Positions 1 through 12,039 of a stretch of 64,000 nucleotides of DNA are shown here, in pieces. The notes under the pieces are model-generated. The model ran no database searches and was not told the DNA's origin. It worked only from the letters and a program-made list of their open reading frames with translations. A program made the translations under genes and the position numbers. The stretch spans positions 806,001 through 870,000 of the forward strand of contig BDSI01000001.1 in the NCBI GenBank assembly GCA_003117195.1, read 5' to 3'. This stretch comes from Eudorina sp. 2006-703-Eu-15. Lineage: Eukaryota; Chlorophyta; Chlorophyceae; Chlamydomonadales; Volvocaceae. The stretch's first letter is position 1; each line of letters opens with the position of its first letter.

Positions 1-2755
1 TGTAATAAACTCACGCATGGGTTTGCAAGACACTGGCTTCCGTTGGCTTTTCGACACTGTCGCAAGGATTACCCTCGATTGTCGCAGACCTTGCCCTCGC
101 CCTTTAGCGGAAATGCATAATTCATTGAAAGAGTGCAATTGTTTACAAAGTTTGTTCACGAGACTGCTCATTTTCTCCTTTCCATATGCGATACGGTACA
201 GCAGGAAATCAGCGTCGGATTCTGTTACGGCAGGCTTGAGACTTCATGGCAGCGACATCCAGTGTTCAGCAACATTTGTCAGGTCAAAAGCCACCTCTTT
301 GTTTTCGGTTACTCCACTAACAGCAATGGGCCTACATATCTGTTCTAACTGCCAAGAGGCGCCCTGGGCATGTTGCAGCAATAGCCCTCGTGTTGATTAC
401 TGCTATCGACAAACATAACACCACAACGAGGACGATACCAACTAAGGAATGCCCGTCTATGTCGTTAAAATGCCTGCCTATGTCGTTTATCCCGATGTCA
501 CGCCCCACAGCATCGCAGCGCTCAGACGCAGCGCTTTAAAAAGGGGCGTAATATAGACAAGCTCAGCTCAAACCATAAGTGACTAACTGACGGGTTCCTG
601 CCAAATGCACATTGAAAAGTCTGGATGATAACGTCTTACGTAAGATCCATTTGGTAATCCTCTATTACTACATATGCCGAAGCATGGTACGGTCCGGTCA
701 GTCTGACAGAAGACACGGTACGGTCTCTTTATGTAAGGCACAACCCTATACAGCGGGAGACGTCAGTATCAGGTGTTTTGATGCGCTGGATTTTGCCAAC
801 AAGCATTTTAGTGCTGCCGCAATCCATGTCCATTAAGATCGATGACCGTGCCCTTGATCATGTTCGAGCATTATTATACACACCCAGCAACCCCTCTGCT
901 ATCGATGTGGGTTTGTTGGTCAAGGAAAGTAATTCTTGATATGGTTCCGTAGACAATGACACATGTTAACCGGTCTCCCGTGCATCATATGACTTATCAG
1001 CATGGAATTACAACAGAGTTCCTATTGTACCGGAAACGCGTAGATGTGAACCTGAACTACGCACATTACCCGTCTTACAACGACGATTAGGTTAGGCTCT
1101 CTCCGGTAGTTCCTGTAAACTCTTCGATGCCAGCTAGGGTCAGCTGCACACCGCAGCCGTTCAGCATCATAGGCACCTCCCGTACATCTCACTGATGCTC
1201 AGATCGGTATCTGCTGCGAGCGCCGCTCTGGTGCGGGTAAGGAAGCATTTTGGCGTGCAGAGGCGTGGAAACGCTCGCTGACAAGCCGTATGCAACTAAC
1301 GCGACGTAAACCCTCTGAAGCTCACATCCCATGGAGACTCGCTGTGCGCTGATTGATACCGTCCTTGCTTGTTACGCTGTGGGCCGCCTACGAATGCATA
1401 CAGCTACCGTTGCAAAGGGTATTCGCCTTCAAGCCCTCTTGCTCTGCGACATCAGGAGAAAGAACGCAAACACGCGCATGCCGCTTAACCCAGTGATAGT
1501 AGACGTCACCGCCCCCACCCCCACGACAACCATATCCACCACGGCGCGATGACCCACCTCGCGAACTACGGCGCCGCCGGCACCATCACCTTTCACACCG
1601 CGAATCCCACCGTTACACCTATTTCGACGGGTTTCTCGTCCTGCCGGGTCCCCCATGGCCCAACTAATCGCCGGGCGCCGTGCTGCCCCCCAGCGTGCAG
1701 TGACCGTGTTGTGCAGACCTACTGCAACACACCAGCCAAGTGCCACGTGCCACGTTAATCGCGCAGACGTCGGCACACTGCGGGGCCGTTCCAGCCATTT
1801 TGCAGCTACCGTACAGCCGACAGGAAACCATCCAAGGGAAGCACTAGGGTCTATAACGGCCCTAAGAAAAACGTACCATATATGATAGGTAACTGTCCCC
1901 CACCAGTTTAATTATCTTGTCCGTGCCAGCCAGAACCCGTCCAGGGACCTCCGAAGGCTCAGATCTACAGTCATGTTCTCACGTCAATATCTGGATTACG
2001 CAGATGGGTGCGCTATGTGCGGTATCATGGCAGCGACCCCCCGTACCCCACCCCACCCGGAGGCCATAGTCTTAACAAGCCTCGCACTCCTTGACCACAA
2101 CGCGGCCGTTCCTTGCAGCATCACTTATCATGTATGCTCTCTGTGCTCCTGCTGAAATATCTCCCTATGCGAATCAGAGCGCCGTCCAGTGAAAAAATGT
2201 GGGGCCTGGAATCCCATTCACGCAACATCCCGACGGTACACCCCGGCTGTGATCTGTTCCGGCCCTCATGGTGTCGGCACCGCACCGCACCGCACCACCA
2301 CCACCACCACAAGACCGCGTTTCCAATCCCGCGCGGTCTCTAGGAGTAGCAATTTTGGTGCGCGAGTAACCTGGTGTGTTGGCCTGTATGGCAGCCCAAA
2401 TTTCCCCCCTCCCCCGCGGGTGATGGTCGATGGGTCCGCAGTCCTTGGTAGGGTGGACCCTTAGTCCCGACAGGGCCTGCCAACGGGCCCAAATAACTCG
2501 CAGGCGCCTCATCTCATCAACCCCGTAACGGTGACCAGAAGACCGCACCACCACCATAAGATCGCTACCTCACCACAAGAGACCGACATCTTCATGAACC
2601 AGACCCCCTGTGGTACCAGAGTGGCACATGGAGCGCCACCCACAACGAAGTGCAGGCGGTCGCCAGTCAGCGCCAGCGAACGCCCCGGCCCTTCAACGCC
2701 CTGGCAGCCGCCATCCGAGCCACACACGCACCCTGCAGCCGAGACCTTGACCAGG
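1..2755. other. Left flank without recognisable gene
   Basis: No reading frame here has a recognisable domain, and none can be joined into a phase-consistent exon chain. The first 1.4 kb is less GC-rich than the coding parts. Around 2280-2312 there is a short CACCG/CAC trinucleotide run. The last few hundred bases may be 3' flank of the minus-strand gene ending at 2841. Small or lineage-specific exons cannot be excluded. Confidence 0.5.
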
Positions 2756-2760
2756 TTACA
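2756..2760 (-). terminator. Candidate TGTAA polyadenylation signal
   Basis: TTACA on the plus strand reads TGTAA on the minus strand, 81 nt after the stop codon at 2841. TGTAA is the usual polyadenylation word of Chlamydomonas-type algae. It fits the end of the Myb/SANT-like gene. Confidence 0.6.
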
Positions 2761-2840
2761 TCCAGGCCGTCGATGCCCCCCAGCACACCGCTCATGGGGG
2801 CCCGGGGGTGGGCCCTCGACCCGGATCCATCTGTCGGTCT

Positions 2841-5800
2841 TCAGTTCTGTTTCTGCTGCGCGCCGGCGTTAGGGTCCTCCACCTGCACTTGCGGCACCAC
2901 GCCCGGCGGCGGTGCCCCTGTGAAGACATGCTGCAGAGGCGCCAGCCCCAGCAGCGGCCCCAGGCCCAGCAGCGGTGCCAGCAGCATGTTCATGGACACA
3001 TCCTGCGGTGTGGGCCCGGGCGGCATGCCCGCCGCGTGATCCGGCTGGGAGCCGCCAGGCTGTGGTACGGCGGCCGGAGGCGCCCCGACGTCGGCTCCGC
3101 CAGCCGCGGCCTGCTGCTGGTGCTGCTGGTGCTGCGCGCTGTTGTCCGCCACAACCGTGCCGTCTTCCGCGTACTTGATCTCCTGCTGGTCCTGGTGGTA
3201 CTGCATCTCCAGTTGTTGCTGCTGCTGCTGCAGGTGCAGCTGCTGGGAGTGGATCTGGAGCAGCAGCTGGTTCGCCGTCGCCGGGTTCACAGCGTACTGC
3301 ATCAGCTGCTGGGAGGCCTGGATGTACTCCGCCGCCGCGGCGCCCAGCCCCATCGCCTGCAGCTGCATCAGACTGTCATGCGCGGCCGCCGCCGCGGCGG
3401 CCGCGGCTGCAATCGCGCCGTCGTCCTGTGACTGCGAATGGCTGCCGGGTGCCCCGGGCGGCCCCGCCGCCGCTGCGGCTGCGGCCGCGGCCGCCGCCGC
3501 GGCCGCGGCCGCGGCTGCGGCAGCAGCGTTGTCGTCCATTACGGCCTGCGTGCCGTTAGCACCCTGGTGGTGGTGGTGATGGTGGTGGTGATGGTTCGGT
3601 ACGACGCCGGCGGGGTCGGGGCCCGGCATCAGCGCCTCGGCGCCGCCGTGCAGCACGCTGTGTGCATCGGGATTCACCATCGAGCCCGCGCCGTTGGGGT
3701 GGGACCCCGAGGCCTCAGCCCCAGTGACGGCAGCCCCCATGCCCCCGTCTGCGGCCGCAGGCTCCTGCACTTCGTCCCCAGTCCCGTACTCGCCGCCCCC
3801 GACATCGTCCTTGACGTCGCCCAGCAGCACCCCGCCGTTGTGCGCCTGTGCCATGACGGGCAGGCCCGCCAGATGCAGCTGGTGGTGGTGTTGCTGCTGC
3901 ATCTGCGCGAAGTGCATCGCGGCATCGCTGAGCGCGCCAGCGGGCAGGCCTGTGGCATTTGCCAAGTTGGTCGCCGCTGTGAGCGCCTCCAACAGGCCCT
4001 GGCTGCCACTCAGGCCCGCCGCCGCCGCCGCGGCCGCCGCGGCGGCGGCGGCGGCGGCGGCGGCGCTGCCGGGCTCCAGGTGCTGCTGCCCTGCCGCCGC
4101 CGCGGCATCTGCACCCATCTGCAGGTCCTCTATGTCCTCGCCGCCCCCGAGTCCGTCACGCCCGCCCCGTCCGGCCGACCGTTTCCCAGCCGCGGCCGCG
4201 ACGGCTGCGGCGGCCGCCGCAGCGGTACTTGCCGCCACCGACTGGCTCGGGTCGGCGCTCGCCATTGCAGCCGCCATCGCGGCCGCCATCTGCGGGCTCG
4301 CCGCCAGCGTCGTCAGCATATCATGCGTGACAGACAGCGACGCAGCCTGCCCCATGCCCATGGCCGACTGCTCGCCAACCGTCAGGGGTGCCTGCCCCAG
4401 CGCCATCGGCTGTCCCCCCGGACCCATCCCCAGCTGCATCTGTCCCATCGGCTGACCCGGTTGCCCTACCCCCATGCCCGCCTGCCCAACCGTCAATGGG
4501 AGCACCATCCCTGGCGCCCCCGCCGCCGCGGCCGCTGCAGCCTCCGCCACCATCTGCGCGAACGGCTGCGTGCCAGGGCCCGGCAAGCCTGCCTGGCCCG
4601 CCACCGCCGCGGCCAGCACTTGTCCCATTTGCTGCATGTTCAGGTGCCCGGCTGCAGCTGCGGCCGCCGCGGCCGCGGCGTTTACCATGTGTTGGTGATG
4701 GCTCTGCTGCTGCGAGACCCCGGCGCCGGTGGCCGGTCGGAACGGCCGGTTGCTGCGGTGCCGCGGCGCTGTGTGCGGGTCCACGCCGACCTCCAGCGCC
4801 CCCGGCGGCAGGATCGCCGCCCGCGCCGCCGCCGCTGCGCGCTTCTCCGCGGCTGTGCGTTTCGGCCCGCCGCCCTCCCCGCCTCCCTCCCCGTTTCCGT
4901 CATCATCTTCGTCCAGGTCGTCGTCGCCCAGATCCTCCATGTGTGTCGGCAGCGTGGTGCCGGGCGGCAACCCCATGCCAGGGAGACCCTGGGCAGCGAC
5001 CGTCAAATCGAACTTGAGGCGGGCCTGGATGACGGGGAGAGGGCGACATCGCGACAAGATCAGGGACACAGAGCGTCCGAGTGACAGGGTCAGGAAAATG
5101 GACAGCGCGCACAGGTGGGCTCTTCAGTCGAAATGGTGAAGACGCCATGCAACTGCTTGCATGGAACGCGCGCAGCTGCAGGAGTAGTTGCTGCAACGCA
5201 CGACAGCGGGCGGCTTTACCGACGGCCCGCTGCAAGGATTGGGCGGCAGCAGCGCAGCGCACGCAGTGCTGGGTGGACGGCGGCCGCAGAGAGAACGCGA
5301 GGCACCACGACCGATACCGCGACCGGACGCGTTTGTCAACTACTGCTGCCATGGCTGAGCTGAATTGTGGTTTCCAGTTCTTGCTGAGTGCGCGGGGAAC
5401 AATCCATGAGGCAATTTCTCACTGCGATACGCGTGACAACGCAGGGAAGAAATCAAGAAATTCATCCACCCAGGAATGCGGATCCGAGCATCCCCCCCCC
5501 GCACTTGCGTCCGCCTACGGCCCATGAACTGACCTTGCGAGTGGTGTGATCCAGAGCTGCATCGTACTTGTACACAAACAGGCCGTCCTTCTTCGTCCCC
5601 GTGTTGATGAAGCCGAAGCGCACGCGGCTCGTCAGGATCCGACTGACCTGTGACCGTGCACGACAGCGAGTCAGCCGGGGGCCGACAAGGCGTCGGGGCG
5701 AGAGACCCACATGGGATGTTGGACATCGCGCCGCGAGCCGCGATCCCCCTCTCGGGTAGAGGTCAATATCACGACGACGGCCTTGCCCTGTCGTGCCCCG

Positions 5801-7882
5801 TCGTACCAGACTCCAGTTCACAAGGGAGCCGTGTAATGTTTTAGGTTGTGTCTCGCTGTGGAGCCTTGTTCTAGTTTGGAACTGCATCTTGGCGCTGTCA
5901 CAGGGCCGGTGGATCAGCCCGTTCGCACCTGCTTCTGCCATCGCGTCAATCGTCGCCCGTCCGTCGTTTGGGGGCGGCGGTCCAGGAAGGGGCTGTAGTA
6001 CGGGTCCTTCTCCATAGCTTCCCATACCTCCTTCACGGTCGCCTGGAAATGAGCCACACAATGCGGGACACCCGACCAGACCGCTGCAATGAGATAAATT
6101 AAGCAGCACTAAGATCACCAGCAGAGATCCTCAACGTCGCCAGACATGTGGAGGAAGCCTGTACTCGTACGCAGCAAGGTCGAACACCCCCCCTCTGGAT
6201 GTGGTCGTGTAAAGCATATGCACAGTGAAGTGAAGCGAGGATGGCCATGCAGGTGTGCTGGACCGACCCGCAGTCCAGGCATGCACCATTGCAGGGCCGC
6301 GGCGTTGCCACCAAAGGCCCTGACGTCAGCCTGCTTGAGCCTGGCAACCGAACCAAGCCAACGGGCCCACTCGGCCAATGGAACAAGACGCAGCCTGGGC
6401 CGTCCATTGATCAGAGCACCCACCGAGCAGTCTGGAAAGGCCTTCAGAACCTCCTTCACCTTCCGCACCAACGGGTATGGGTAGTCGACCTGTCGGTGAC
6501 ATGAAGCATGCGCGCGCAGGCAGCACATGAAGCACACAACCCTTGAACGGACACAGTCTCACCAAGCGAGGGAGGTGTGATGGAGTTGGCTGTGCTGCTG
6601 CAGGCCAGTCCCCCGAGGCAGTCCCCCGAGGAAACCTCGTCGGGTCGCAACAAGCAGGGCGAAGGAACCTTCCCGGTGCGAAATTGCCAGTCGCAGCCTG
6701 TGCGTACGCTATGCGCTTATCCATGCATCCACCGCATCAAGATGGTGTACACGCATTGCCGAGCTTGCATGTCGCTATGCCACCCCCCGAAGGCCTCAAC
6801 CCGGCTCGACCAGCTGCGCCATGCCGCTTCCCGCCTCCTGCCTGCCCCTTCCCGCCCGTGCTTGCCTTGGGCGCAATCCGCTCCTCAAATGTGGCGCCGC
6901 TCTCCACAATCCGCCGCATGGCGCTGTACTTATTGCGCAGCTTCAGCACGACCTTATGCTGGTCGGGTACAATATCCCAGCCTGAGGCGGCCACGTCAAA
7001 AGGGAGGAGAGGCTTCGGGCGGTGACACAGAGCACTGGGGACGCGGGCACTGCACCCAAGCATGCACTGACTGCCTTTCATTGCGTCGATTTATGAACAT
7101 GCCGGATGTCGCATTCGTTGGCTAGGACTCCGCCACGGGCTCCCCCAAATCCAAGTAAAAAGGTCGTGACCCAAATCAACCGTGACCAATCAACCGTGAC
7201 CCATGTCAGGTCCCCGACGCATTCCATGCTTACCCAGCGCCTTGATCAGGCCCGGATAATCGGGCTTCTTGTTTGCAGCCATGTTGTTCTTGACAGTCTC
7301 AAACACCAGCTGCACTCGTTCGTCCGTCCAGACCAGTCCAGCACTCTCATTCTCAGCCACTGTGTCCCTTCGGCGTTTCTTGGTGGTCGCCACCGGCTCC
7401 GAATGCTGCCCTAGTTCAGACCCCGGAGCCGGCAGCGCGCCGGGGTGGGGTTGCTGAGCCGCTGCGGCTGCAGCGGCCGCTGCTGCAGCCGCCGCTGCGG
7501 CCGCGGCCGCTGCAGTGGCGGGATCAGCCGAGTGTATCTGCCCCAGAGCTTGAAGCACGGCCAGCGGCTGGTGCTGTGCTGCAAGCGCCTCGAGCGCGTG
7601 GCTCTGAAGCCCCGCGGCTGCTGCATCGATGAGGTCCTTATGCTTCACGCCGGACTTGCCGAGTTTGCCAGACCGCCCGCTGCTATCGTGGTCCGGACTT
7701 CCTGGCAAAGCTGGTTGAGTCAGAAGGTGAGGGTGCAAACCATGGGCTAAAACCGCCGGTGCCTGTGCTCCAGGGGCACCAGCGCCGAGCACTCCCGGGG
7801 CGAGGACCGAAGCTGCTGAGAGAAACAAGCCTGCAAGGTCCTGTAGGTCCGACTGTCTAACAACTTGCGCTGGCTGCGCCAT
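2841..7882 (-). CDS. Ala/Gln-rich putative nuclear DNA-binding protein (Myb/SANT-like)
   Basis: Six exons, all phases consistent: 7882-7234, 6981-6866, 6489-6424, 6042-5929, 5647-5534, 5024-2841; 1,080 aa. After about 150 residues with a poly-Ala run comes a basic KKRRR patch and then a Trp-led helical segment (from WTDERVQLVFETV near residue 189, continued in exon 2) resembling a Myb/SANT or trihelix domain. Exons 3-5 encode a second compact basic region (TVKEVWEAMEKDPYY; VSRILTSRVRFGFINTG) that could be a winged helix. The 727-residue last exon is low complexity: an acidic stretch, many poly-Ala tracts, a His run and Gln-rich coiled segments, as in transcriptional co-regulators. The start is the first in-frame ATG; an upstream exon is possible. 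Intron 2 has a GC donor. I do not recognise an orthologue; a nuclear regulatory role is inference. Confidence 0.82.
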
Positions 7883-10800
7883 AAGATTCGAAGTATCAAG
7901 ATTTGACCTGCTGTCTAACAACTGGCACGAAACTTGGCTACCCCGGCCGGGCGCCTTGGCAAACGGAACGCCTTCAGGCGCCCGATGCCCGGCGGAGGCG
8001 CCCGGAAGGGCGCTGGGACGCGACCCGAGTCGTCGCCAGAGTGCGTGACGATGTTCAAGGGTGTCCCGCGCGTTGGTTCTGCCTTTGGGGCCTTTTGAGG
8101 GGCTTACACAGGGCCTCCCACGGGTTCAGTCCAGTCGAAAGCCTGCCTACTAACGCAGCAGTGAACTCAACTTGAATATCTTTTCTGTTTGTATGGACTA
8201 TGCAGCACAGCAACGGATACGGTTCGGTCTCAGTCTTTGGTCAGTGGTCCGCGGCAAATGTTCAGATCGCATTTTCGGCTTTCAAGTCATTACTGGTATT
8301 TAAGCTCTTTATACTACCTAAACATAAAGGGGGAATGGTTTCGTTTTGGGGCATCAGCTGCCAAGTTTACTCCAGGAGGGCGTGGTCGATGGAACGGACC
8401 CGACGTGCGTCGCCGCACCAATATTGATAATTTTATCTTTTCTCATAAACGATCCGTGTATTCCTGGGATGGAGGTTGGGGGTTCAGCACTTCCACGCCA
8501 TACGCGGGTTCATGTGTTGAAAATGTCCGTGCCAGCACAACGCGACCAGTGAGAACCCAAAACCAGTGCATCCCACAGGATGGCCGCTTTGCGCTTCCCC
8601 TTTCGGGACCAATACGCGCCGAGGGGACCCACACTGTTTTGCGTGCGTGCCATCCCGCTATTGGGCATGACTGAAGAGCGCATAGCCACATCCTGCACAC
8701 TCGTCTTCCTCCCACCCGCCCCCCACCCCACCCCACCCAACACACTGACGTGGTCGCCTTCCTGACGGATTCGCATCGTGAGATTTGCTCGACAGTCACT
8801 TCCGGCGAACCGGGACAATATTCTGAAGTCCCCCGTGTGGGTTCACCTCACCGTCTGCTTGGGGGCCCTGTCTCGTCCTCGCGCGCTCTCCTACGTGACG
8901 TATCGGGTACGGTTTTACAAACTTGTTCACCCAGGCCAGGTTTCGCATTTGACACAAGGCGGCTTTCCATACTCATTGCATCATCATCACTCAAGGAAAT
9001 CTAGTCCACCGAGTAGCCGCTCCACGGTAGCCCCGGTCGCGATGCGCGGCAGTGCCCGGCTTGCTGCACGACCTGCTGTACGACTTCGCGAGCTGGTTTC
9101 CCCATGCGCTGTACCTTCGCGGGCCGCTTCAGCGCACCCACCTCCTCCTGCCCCCCGGACCCCTGCATCCGCATCCCTAGCGCTTTGCGGGCCTCGTTAA
9201 ACGAGCGAGTGCGCCAGCCAGGGACCCAGGGTCAAGCGCCGGTGCCGTGTGGGGGAACCTCGCCGCTGAGCTGCGCGCGCAGAACCCAACCCGAAAAAGA
9301 CTAGCACTGACCAGTACTCACAGAGCGTCCATCTAGAGAGTGTAGTTCACATTATTAGAATTGGCGTCATGCACAATAACCTCCGCCTGAAGGGCCCGGA
9401 AGCCTATCCACACTGTAACTGTGGCACTACGACTATGCTAACCTGAACTGGTCTGCCGAGGTGAAGGGTGGTGTTTTCAGTATCAGTTGTGCGCTACGGT
9501 CATGACTCCTTAGTAATGGATGGGGCCGCCTGTCATCTGGCCTGGACGAGCTCGTACGTCTGCAATAAGCATCCCGCACAGGCCAACGTAATATTAGATT
9601 ACAGCCATGGGGCCGCCAGGGGCCGCCATCCAGTCAGGGGTCGGGCCTGAGCCAATCCTGCGGCAGCCCAATGCGCAGCTTCGGACCCGGTGCCATACCG
9701 CGTTACTGGCTCGTCTATCACAACAGCCGTACCGCATCAGTGCAAAGATGGGGGTCCAGACTAGTACTGGTCGCCGGTGTCGACAGGCAACCCAGAAGCC
9801 ACAGCCGAGGGGAATCGGCACGTTAACTCCTGTTAACTCTGCCGTGCCGCACCCCATTAGCTATAAATCCTTCAACTCCATGCATGGCTAGTACTATTAT
9901 TCCGTCTACTGCAAGAGTCGTGCTACTATTTCTTCAACTCCAAGCGATCGACCGACCCTAGTAACAAGGCGACGGGTACCGTCCGCGGCTAGGGACGCCA
10001 ACAAGAGATGCCCTTCGCGGCAAAGCATGGCTGCTCTACATCTTGGACTCGGGTACGTTGAACAGCGGTGCGTCCCTGTCCTCAGCCCTACTCCGGGGCC
10101 ACATAGCAAATGCCACAACAGAAGCCAGTTGCCAGCCCGAGCGAGCCCGGGGACGGTGTCGTGCAGCTTTCTGCAAGTAACTCGCGCATGTCATGAATTC
10201 CTGCAGTACTCATTACAGACTATCAACTTAATGCTGCTGTCCTAAATCCCCCATCTCTTACAACCCGCCAAGGTGCCCGTGCCCACACAATCACAGCGTC
10301 TAGGAGGACATACCGACCCCGGCTGCCACCGTGTGACGCCCGGCACCCGGCCATGCATGAGAACACGGCCGGAGTGCTCTAGGTGCCAACCCGCCATTTC
10401 CAATGCTGTCCCTGCCACGCACGCAGTTCTACCTCTCGCTGTCCATGCAATGCCAGGAGCCCAGGACCCAGGCGCCACCCGCCCACCCACCCACGCGCCC
10501 ACTCCTGGGCAAAATATCGTAATCGCGCCCTGACCGGTGACACCAGTGCCTCTCAGCGCCGCGCCTCAAATATGTCGTGCGACCGTGCCGCTACATAGCT
10601 GCCATCCTGCAGGAAGAGGCTCGGAGAGCCAACGTGGGGCCATCGGACAACGCGGATGGGGCCCCGGCGTCCACCGTGTTCGACGGTGAAATCCTGCCCG
10701 TCCCCGCCGTGCCGCCGACCCTGTGCGAACAGAAAACCTCCCCAATGGCTGCGGCGGCTGCGTCAGCAAGCCAGCACGGAAACCGGTGCCATCGCGTGCG

Positions 10801-11734
10801 TTGCGTGCTACGTACGACATGGTGCCCCTGCCCCTTGATGACAAACCCCTGTACATGCCCCAGTTGGGCTCGTCACGCAACACACACGCACACGTGACAG
10901 AAAGACGGGAAACAATGTGACAGCCGTACAGGCTTCCGTACACAGTACCACGAAGTCCCCTGTTAGCCATGACAGCAGGTCAGATGCCGCCCATTGGGGG
11001 CAGAAACGGACTTTGGCCCGCCGGCCGCCTCGGGGTATTACGCCTCAGGACAACCTTCAGAACAGCCACCTTGGATTTCTTGGCAGGGCACAGATTGCGT
11101 CTGGAATACCACCGTACCAAGAAGCTGACCGATGCTGATGCTGACCGATGTTGGGGTACCGGTACTTGCCGATTAGGATCTTTAGCTGTGGGCTGTAGCA
11201 GTGCCGCATCATAAGCCTACCAGAACAAGAAAATATCTATGTAGGAGGACTCTCGTCCAGAGAGGCGCATCAAACTATAAGCCACAACAACCAACACCGA
11301 AATAATAACGATGTGCTAAAACAGCTAAGAACATGTGGCTGGAGCCTGATTTGTACCAATCATTCACGAAGGTAAGCATGGGTAAGCATGCACGACTAAG
11401 TGCGGCCACGATCTGAATCAGGAAGACCTGCACGATCTGAATCAGGAAGACCTGCACGATCTAAATCAGCAAGACCTGCACGATGACCTCCCACTACCTC
11501 AGGCAGCCGGGTGGGTGGGTGTTTGTCCTCCCGTCGAAACGGGCAAGGCAGGCAGGAGATGGAGGCCCTCCGGGTAGAGGGCAGTGGTCGCACCCACCGC
11601 AGCAAAGCCTGCCGGTGGGTTGATGAGGGGGTTGATGAGGCGTGGGTGATGAGGGGGTTGATGAGGCGAGGCGCCTACGAGCAGTTGGGGCCCGTTGGAC
11701 GCCTCGACGGGGCTAAGGGTCCACCTTGTAACGG
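7883..11734. other. Long interval without recognisable gene
   Basis: About 3.9 kb between the Myb/SANT-like gene and the 3' flank of the C2-like gene. Reading frames are short and show no family motif; composition alternates between GC-rich and AT-richer (8.2-8.5 kb). A 24-bp tandem repeat lies at 11407-11484, and GGTTGATGAGG-type repeats at about 11618-11670. The part next to 7882 should hold the promoter of the leftward gene, but no clear TATA box was seen. Confidence 0.45.
11407..11484. repeat. 24-bp tandem repeat, three copies plus a partial
   Basis: The unit begins CACGATCTGAATCAGG and repeats at 11407, 11431 and 11455 with a 6-nt remainder. The third copy carries two substitutions. It is intergenic. 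Confidence 0.9.
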
Positions 11735-11739
11735 TTACA
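11735..11739 (-). terminator. Candidate TGTAA polyadenylation signal
   Basis: TTACA on the plus strand gives TGTAA on the minus strand about 300 nt after the stop at 12040. It is a plausible end of the C2-like gene's transcript. Confidence 0.45.
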
Positions 11740-12039
11740 ACAACACGACAGCACAGCACAACACAACACGAACACAACACGGCGCACCAGTGCAGCGAAC
11801 AACTATCACGGGCATCGAGCGCACATCCCGCACACCCGCCATGCACCCACACGAACCCTGTCGTCCTCCTCGCGAACGACAGGGGAAGCGCAAGGCGGCC
11901 CTCGTGGCGCATGGCGCGCCCTTGGTAATTCATGAACGTTGTGCACACCGACGAGGGCAGACGAGGCGCCTCTCGCCCCCGGCAGCGCCGCACTCGCCTC
12001 GCCCGCAGGGGCCAGGGGGCCCACACGCCGCCCCAGGCC

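Noticed and set aside
3438..5084. 548-codon plus-strand frame opposite the Ala/Gln-rich exon
   Set aside because: It is the GC-rich antisense shadow of poly-Ala/Gln coding sequence and is Arg/Pro/His-rich with no domain.
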